A DNA stretch of 11,887 bases from JABWAJ01 sp046153985 (GTDB lineage Bacteria; Bacteroidota; Bacteroidia; Chitinophagales; Saprospiraceae), in contig JBJXFD010000167.1 of the NCBI GenBank assembly GCA_046153985.1, positions 1-11,887 of the forward strand, read 5' to 3'. The notes under the pieces are model-generated. The model did not search any database and was not told the DNA's origin. It saw nothing but the letters and a program-made list of their open reading frames with translations. The translations under genes and the position numbers were made by a program. Positions 6,933 through 11,887 of this stretch are shown piece after piece; position 1 is the stretch's first letter, and the number at the start of each line of letters is the position of its first letter.

Positions 6933-8687
6933 CTACCCGCTGAAATACAGATAAGCAGCGATGATCAACACCAGCACAAAGGCTGAAGTCAGGTAATCCA
7001 CTGTTCGGTAGGTTCCTTTTGTTTCTGCCTTTTGTTCAGCGGAAACAGTCCCCATTGCCAAGCCCTGAATTTTTTGAGGATCAGGCGCTTCAGAGGAATA
7101 GCTTACCGCAAACATCACTACCGCTGATACCAAAAAGATGATCAGGCTGTAATATTGGAAAAAGATGTTGTTGATGATCCAGAACACGGAGTTTTCCGGG
7201 TAGGAAAAGCCGGGTGTGAGCATCACCGGGGTATCTACCATCAATCGGAAAAGCCCCATGCCAAAACCCACCAGCAAAGCTGCCAGTGCACCTTTTGCAT
7301 TGAGGCGTTTGTTGAAAATACCAAAGAAGAAAACCACAAAAATCGGCGGCGCCAGGTAGCCCTGAACGCTTTGCAGGTAATCGTACAAACCTCTGCTGCC
7401 CTGAATGACCGGAATCCAAAGCAATCCGATGATGACCATCGCTACAGTAGCTATACGCCCCACGCGTACCAGTTGCTTTTCGGATGCTCCAGGCCGGAAT
7501 TTAGAATATAAGTCCATGGTGAACAGCGTGGAAGAAGCATTGAATACCCCCGCCAGGGAGCTCATCAACGCGGCCAGTAATCCGGCAACTACGATGCCGC
7601 GAATGCCCGCAGGCAAGACCTTGGCAACCAGTAGCGGGAAAACCTGCTGCGCGTTGGCATTGATGACTTTGCCATCAGCGTCCAGCAAAGTAGTGGCCAA
7701 TTCCGGCATTTTTCCGCTCGCAGCCAAGGCAAAAGTGATGATGCCCGGGATGATGAAAATAAACACCGGCAGCAGCTTGAAAAAAGCAGCCGCGATCGTC
7801 CCCCTGCGTGCTTCAGTCAGGTTTTTTGCTCCCAGAATGCGCTGTACAATGTACTGGTCTGTACACCAATACCAAAGGCCGATAATGGGCGCACAAAACA
7901 ACATGCCCAACCAGGGATAGTTGCTGTTAAAATACCAGGCCATCGTAGTTTCTGTTCTCACGGGGCTCCAGGTACCCGTCATGCCCTCCGGAACCAATGG
8001 TTTCCACAAATTGAACATTTCAGAACCGGCAATTCGCCTAAGTTCGCCCCAACCGCCCAGCGCATCCAAGCCATAAATGGTTACCAAAACGGAGCCCAAA
8101 ATGAGAATAACGGTCTGTATCGCTTCGGTAATGGCCACTGCCTTCATACCGCCCAGCACCGTATAAATGCCGGTGAGGACGATCATCAGAATGGATCCCA
8201 CCCAGAAACTGTTCATCCCCATGAAATTCACTTCCGGCAGCAGCACGCCAAAGACGATGCCGCCTGCAAAGATGCCCACTGCGATCTTTGTGAGCACATA
8301 CGCAAACAAAGAAATGATGGACAGTACCCAGCGGGAGGACGCCGAAAACCGCTTTTCCAGAAATTCGGGCATGGTGTAAATTTTGGAACGCATATAGAAA
8401 GGCGCCAAAATCCAGCCCAACACCAGCAGGCACCAGGCGTGCAGTTCGTAATGGGCCATGGCTACCCCGTCGGTTGCTCCCGATCCGGCCAATCCCACGA
8501 TGTGTTCCGAACCGATGTTGGAGGCAAAAATAGAGGCGCCCACCACAAACCATCCCAGGTTGCGGCCCGCCAGGAAGTAGTCATCCGAAGTCCCTTTGCT
8601 CTGACGGATAACCCACCAGGCAACGCCCAGGATGATTACAAAATACAGGGCGATGACCACCCAATCAATCGTAGCTAATACAGACAT
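6933..8687 (-). CDS. Sodium/solute symporter, SGLT-like (SSS family, SLC5), probable sugar uptake
   Basis: This 584-residue inner-membrane protein has about 14 hydrophobic helices, as in SGLT transporters. It carries the family hallmarks SKGTSDDYFLAGRN (30-43), ASNIGSEHIVGLAGSGA (51-67-like region), YWCTDQYIVQR (273-283), SSLAGVFNASSTLFTMDLY (376-394) and LQSVQGYLAPPI (438-449). Positions matching human SGLT1 sugar contacts are kept: His62 (H83), Glu81 (E102), Trp274 (W291) and Gln439 (Q457). Ser386 and neighbours match the Na2 sodium site. This points to sugar, rather than proline or acetate, as the substrate. It follows the epimerase gene by 91 bp, on the same strand as araA, so L-arabinose or a related aldose is the likely cargo. 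The last 60 residues form a soluble loop and a final helix. The ATG at 8687 places the first helix correctly. Confidence 0.92.
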   Translation of the reverse strand: MSVLATIDWVVIALYFVIILGVAWWVIRQSKGTSDDYFLAGRNLGWFVVGASIFASNIGSEHIVGLAGSGATDGVAMAHYELHAWCLLVLGWILAPFYMRSKIYTMPEFLEKRFSASSRWVLSIISLFAYVLTKIAVGIFAGGIVFGVLLPEVNFMGMNSFWVGSILMIVLTGIYTVLGGMKAVAITEAIQTVILILGSVLVTIYGLDALGGWGELRRIAGSEMFNLWKPLVPEGMTGTWSPVRTETTMAWYFNSNYPWLGMLFCAPIIGLWYWCTDQYIVQRILGAKNLTEARRGTIAAAFFKLLPVFIFIIPGIITFALAASGKMPELATTLLDADGKVINANAQQVFPLLVAKVLPAGIRGIVVAGLLAALMSSLAGVFNASSTLFTMDLYSKFRPGASEKQLVRVGRIATVAMVIIGLLWIPVIQGSRGLYDYLQSVQGYLAPPIFVVFFFGIFNKRLNAKGALAALLVGFGMGLFRLMVDTPVMLTPGFSYPENSVFWIINNIFFQYYSLIIFLVSAVVMFAVSYSSEAPDPQKIQGLAMGTVSAEQKAETKGTYRTVDYLTSAFVLVLIIAAYLYFSG

Positions 8688-8778
8688 AGTAACTTTTTTT
8701 TAGGCGTTAGTTGTGCAAAATTTGTAAATGACGAACTAAAAGAAATTAAATTCTTTGTATTCGACAAACTACCATGAC

Positions 8779-9960
8779 TTATTTTGCAACTGAAAATTTT
8801 AATACGGTTGTTGAATTGTATTTTTCACCCGGCTTCAGGGTTGTCGCAGGGAAATTAGCCTGGTTGGGCGAATCCGGATAGTGCTGGGTTTCCAGACAAA
8901 ATCCGGTCCGGTGCCCGTAGGTTCCGCCGCCGGGTATGGGCAGGGTGCCATCTAAGAAATTGCCACAATAGAATTGCATGCCGGGTTCATCCGTCAGGAT
9001 TTCCAATTGCCTGCCGGTGGCGGGGTGGGTTACACTGGCGACTTTGCGCAGGGTTCCCGCGTCTTTGAGCGCCCAGCAATGGTCGTAGCCTTTGCCTTTT
9101 GCTAATTGGTCGTCTGCAATATTGATGTCGCGGCCTATGGCTTTGGAGGTTGTGAAATCAAAAGGTGTTCCCGCTACGGCAGTCAGTTTGCCGGTAGGGA
9201 TCAAGGTGGCATCCACGGGCAGGTAGCTATCAGCCGCCAGCATCAGTTCGTGATCCAGGATGGTATTGTTGAAATTGCCCGACAAGTTGAAATAGCTGTG
9301 CTGGGTCAGGTTCACGATGGTTTCCTTGTCGGTCGTGGCTTCGTAGGTCACTTCCAAGGCATCCTCCGTCGTCAGTTTGTAGGTAACCGTGCACGACAAA
9401 TTGCCGGGGTAACCACCAGCTCCGTCTTTACTCAGGTAGGTCAGTATCAGCGAAACGGAAGCAGCATCCTGCTTCGTTTCTGCTTTCCACACCACCTTGT
9501 GGAAACCTTTCAACCCTCCGTGCAGGTGGTTGGGGCCGTCGTTGGTTTCTAGCTGGTACGTATTGCCCGAAAGGGTAAATTTGCCTTTGGCAATGCGGTT
9601 GCCATAGCGACCAATGATGGCGCCGAAGAACGGATTTTCGGCCACATACCCGGCCAGGTTGTCGAAGCCCAGCACCACATTGCGGTATTGCCCGTTCTTG
9701 TCCGGGGCTGTCCAGGAGGTGATGATGCCGCCAAAGGTAATGACGGTAACTTCCATGCCTTTTCCATTGACTAAGGTGTATTGGTCCACAGCTTCACCTT
9801 CAGGGGTTGTGCCATAAGCTGCCTTTCTGATTTCCAAAGATGGAGCGGCTGGCATTGAGGTTGTCTGTTCGGAAGACTGCCCATTTTTGCATTGCACAAA
9901 AAGTAAGGGTATTGCCATGAGGAATAAGCCGTGTATTGACTTGTTTAGCAGGTTTTTCAT
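8779..9960 (-). CDS. Aldose 1-epimerase (mutarotase), probable lipoprotein
   Basis: The enzyme interconverts alpha and beta anomers of aldoses. The 393-residue protein has a GalM-type fold over residues about 42-391, with NDGPNHLHGGLKGFHKVVW (140-158), TQHSYFNLSG (219-228), GYDHCW (291-296) and CLETQHYPDSPNQANFP (355-371). Catalytic residues expected from the family are present: His147, His221, Asp293 and Glu357. The first 24 residues form a signal peptide ending in LLFVQC. Cys24 could be lipidated, though Gln at the -1 position is not the classic lipobox, so secretion is more certain than lipidation. A periplasmic location fits anomer conversion just before uptake by the symporter encoded next. 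It starts 35 bp after the araA stop and is likely cotranscribed. The usual symbol for the family is galM, but substrate preference here is unknown. Confidence 0.92.
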   Translation of the reverse strand: MKNLLNKSIHGLFLMAIPLLFVQCKNGQSSEQTTSMPAAPSLEIRKAAYGTTPEGEAVDQYTLVNGKGMEVTVITFGGIITSWTAPDKNGQYRNVVLGFDNLAGYVAENPFFGAIIGRYGNRIAKGKFTLSGNTYQLETNDGPNHLHGGLKGFHKVVWKAETKQDAASVSLILTYLSKDGAGGYPGNLSCTVTYKLTTEDALEVTYEATTDKETIVNLTQHSYFNLSGNFNNTILDHELMLAADSYLPVDATLIPTGKLTAVAGTPFDFTTSKAIGRDINIADDQLAKGKGYDHCWALKDAGTLRKVASVTHPATGRQLEILTDEPGMQFYCGNFLDGTLPIPGGGTYGHRTGFCLETQHYPDSPNQANFPATTLKPGEKYNSTTVLKFSVAK

Positions 9961-9995
9961 AAACTCGGATTAACTTTAAATGATTAAAATAGGCG

Positions 9996-11504
9996 TTACA
10001 TCCCGTGTTGAAAAAGGTGATAATAAGCTTCATTGGCACTGAGCCTGTCTTTAAAGTCGCGGATTCGGGTAGCTTCATCAATGACCAATAACTCTACCCC
10101 AGCAATATCTGCAAAATCTTCCATAAATGAAGTGTCCAAAGCCTGGGTGTAAACCGTGTGGTGCGCCCCTCCGGCCAGTATCCAGGCGGTAGCGGCGATT
10201 TCAAGGTTGGGTTTGGCGTCCCACAGCACCCTGGCCACGGGAAGTTTACTGAGTTCATCCTGCGGCAGAATACTCTCTACTTCATTAACAATCAATCGAA
10301 ATCGCGTACCCATGTCTACCAGCGATACATTGATCGCCGCACCGGGTCTGCCGTCAAAAACCAGTCGAACCGGGTCTTCTTTTCCGCCAATCCCAAGCGG
10401 ATGTACCTCACAGGAAGGCTTTTTGTTGGCAATGCTGGGACAAATTTCCAGCATGTGCGCGCCCAATACCAACGATCCTTTTGGTGAAAAATGGTAAGTA
10501 TAGTCCTCCATAAAAGAGGTACCGCCTTCCAATCCGGTCGCCATTACTTTCATGGCGCGCAGCATGGCCGCTGTTTTCCAGTCGCCTTCTGCACCAAAAC
10601 CATAGCCATCGGCCATCAGGCGCTGGGTAGCGATGCCGGGCAATTGCCGGAACAATCCCAAATTTTCAAAAGTATTGGTAAAAGCGCCAAAACCGCCTTC
10701 GCTCAAAAAAGAGCGGAGCCCCAGTTCAATTCTTGCCGCTTCCACCAGCGACTGGCGTTGCTTTCCATTTTTCAACAACGCATCTGTGAGGTGGTACTCG
10801 GTTTCATAAACCTCCAAAAGCGCATTCAGGGCTTGGTCTGTGACGGCGTCAATGTGTTTGACCACATCGGAGGTTCCAAACCCATTGACTGCAAAACCAA
10901 ACTGAATCTGTGCCTGCACTTTGTCGCCTTCAGTGACGGCTACTTCGCGCATATTGTCGCCAATCCTGGCCACTTTCAGTTGCTGAAGTTCGGCCCAGCC
11001 CAGGGCCACCCTTGCCCAGGCATCCAATTGTCGGGCTACCGCAGGGTTTTGCCAATGTCCCACGATGACTTTGCGTTTTTTCCGCATCCTGGACATAATG
11101 AATCCAAACTCCCGGTCGCCATGCGCCGACTGGTTGAGGTTCATAAAATCCATATCAATCGCTCCCCATGGGATGGTGGCGTTGAACTGGGTATGCAGAT
11201 GGCACAAGGGTTTCCGAAGGATGGACAACCCGCGGATCCACATTTTAGCGGGGGAAAAGGTATGCATCCAGGCAATGATGCCAATACAGTTTTCATCTGC
11301 GTTGGCGGCCGTACATACCTGAGCGATTTCATCAGGGGTGGTCACCACTTTTTGGCGGATGATTGGTACAATGGTACGCTTGTTTGCGTTCAGCTCATTC
11401 ACCATCGTTTCTGTATGGCTGTCTACCTGTTTCAAGGTTTCTGTTCCGTACAAATGCTGGCTGCCCGTAACGAACCAAATATGTTTTTTGCTGATGTCTG
11501 TCAT
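9996..11504 (-). CDS. araA: L-arabinose isomerase
   Basis: AraA converts L-arabinose to L-ribulose in the cytoplasm, the first step of the bacterial arabinose pathway, and needs a divalent metal (usually manganese). The 502-residue length equals that of the E. coli enzyme (500). The four metal/catalytic positions are conserved: Glu306 in GAEGDWK, Glu333 in MEDYTYHF, His350 in LGAHMLE and His449 in AGGAHHT. The N-terminus FVTGSQHLYG (11-20) and the segment CHLHTQFNATIPW (101-113) are also typical, so the start at 11504 is right. Ribulokinase (araB) and ribulose-5-phosphate 4-epimerase (araD) are not in the window and may lie upstream beyond base 11887. No TAnnTTTG-like box is seen within about 60 bases of the start. 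Transcription may therefore come through or from the repeat element just upstream. Confidence 0.97.
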   Translation of the reverse strand: MTDISKKHIWFVTGSQHLYGTETLKQVDSHTETMVNELNANKRTIVPIIRQKVVTTPDEIAQVCTAANADENCIGIIAWMHTFSPAKMWIRGLSILRKPLCHLHTQFNATIPWGAIDMDFMNLNQSAHGDREFGFIMSRMRKKRKVIVGHWQNPAVARQLDAWARVALGWAELQQLKVARIGDNMREVAVTEGDKVQAQIQFGFAVNGFGTSDVVKHIDAVTDQALNALLEVYETEYHLTDALLKNGKQRQSLVEAARIELGLRSFLSEGGFGAFTNTFENLGLFRQLPGIATQRLMADGYGFGAEGDWKTAAMLRAMKVMATGLEGGTSFMEDYTYHFSPKGSLVLGAHMLEICPSIANKKPSCEVHPLGIGGKEDPVRLVFDGRPGAAINVSLVDMGTRFRLIVNEVESILPQDELSKLPVARVLWDAKPNLEIAATAWILAGGAHHTVYTQALDTSFMEDFADIAGVELLVIDEATRIRDFKDRLSANEAYYHLFQHGM

Positions 11505-11550
11505 GAATTATGAAAATTGAATGATGATTTAGTGTTCCTCTGGAGCGGTT

Positions 11551-11860
11551 AGTGAGGGCGTCACTTAGAGTGTAATGTCGTCAACTTAACGCTGTGAACG
11601 ACCCTGCAAGGGTCAAATGTGAATAGCCCCCGATGCAATCGGGGGAAAAGTGGAAATGGGGATGTAACGGGCAACCCCGAATGGGGTTGAATATTGAATA
11701 TCAGGGCGTGACGTATTACATTCAACCCCATTCGGGGTTGCCCGTTACAATTCCTTTATGACCTACCCCCGAGTGCATCGGGGGCTAATCACCTTCAACC
11801 ACTTCGTGGTTCTCGTTCGTTAAGTTGACGACATTACACTTAGAGTGACACCCTCTCACT
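11551..11860. repeat. Nested inverted-repeat element with six hairpin modules upstream of araA
   Basis: This fills most of the 383 gene-free bases at the window end. The outer arms (11551-11591 and 11818-11860) contain a 23-bp perfect core (11569-11591 with 11818-11840) plus imperfect outer ends. Each side then carries three small palindromes in the same order going inward. On the left: gaccct/agggtc (11600-11614), cccccgat/atcggggg (11627-11645) and caacccc/ggggttg (11672-11689). On the right: aaccac/gtggtt (11797-11811), cccccga/tcggggg (11766-11784) and caacccc/ggggttg (11723-11740). The two halves are reverse complements of each other overall. No open reading frame of note is present. It looks like a non-autonomous mosaic repeat (REP/BIME-like) rather than an insertion sequence. 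Confidence 0.8.
11663..11749. repeat. Central 30-bp perfect inverted repeat of the element
   Basis: Bases 11663-11692 are the exact reverse complement of 11720-11749, with a 27-base loop between them. Each arm itself contains the small palindrome caacccc-N4-ggggttg, so the strand can fold either as one long stem or as two separate hairpins. The loop includes cagggcgtgacg, which partly resembles the agggcgtcac part of the left outer arm. This is the best conserved part of the element. Confidence 0.85.
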
Positions 11861-11887
11861 TGCCCCCAATGCTATTGGCCATAATAG

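Noticed and set aside
10491..11513. Long open frame of 340 codons on the plus strand, opposite araA
   Set aside because: It lies antisense to a gene with all catalytic residues conserved, and its translation is rich in Cys, His and Phe with no recognisable domain. It is a shadow of araA codon use.
11551..11860. Possible CRISPR array or integron attC cluster
   Set aside because: The repeats are inverted and nested rather than direct and regularly spaced, and no cas or integrase gene is present.

Overview
All recognisable genes in this window lie on the minus strand. The DNA looks like Bacteroidota, and I infer Saprospiraceae (Haliscomenobacter-like). The clues are a GC content near 50%, almost no Shine-Dalgarno sequences, TAnnTTTG-like -7 boxes, a GH97 remnant, an SGLT-type sugar symporter, and intergenic palindromes of the CCCCGA..TCGGGG type. 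The taxonomic call is an inference; no 16S or other marker gene is present.

Read in the direction of transcription (high to low coordinates), the layout is as follows. (1) 11505-11887 has no gene and holds a roughly 310 bp nested inverted repeat built from six small hairpins. (2) 11504-6933 is a sugar cluster: L-arabinose isomerase (araA), a lipoprotein-type aldose 1-epimerase, and an SGLT-like sodium/sugar symporter. Together they would import the sugar, interconvert its anomers and isomerise L-arabinose to L-ribulose. The kinase and 4-epimerase needed next are not in the window. (3) 6836-6393 is a decayed GH97 glycosidase fragment with a stop where a tryptophan is expected. (4) 6315-6091 is a small CDGSH iron-sulfur protein. 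(5) 5874-3985 is a markedly AT-rich gene encoding a Schlafen/AlbA_2-type ATPase-like regulator with an RNA recognition motif fused to its C-terminus. (6) 3863-110 is a compact three-gene cluster: egtB and egtD for ergothioneine synthesis, followed 26 bp later by a soluble histidine kinase with a CRP-like sensory domain.

The items most worth a second look are the AlbA_2-RRM fusion, the nested palindrome upstream of araA (whose paired arms carry different hairpin words in one matching slot), and the coupling of a CRP-domain histidine kinase to ergothioneine genes. Most other content is ordinary metabolic gene content.
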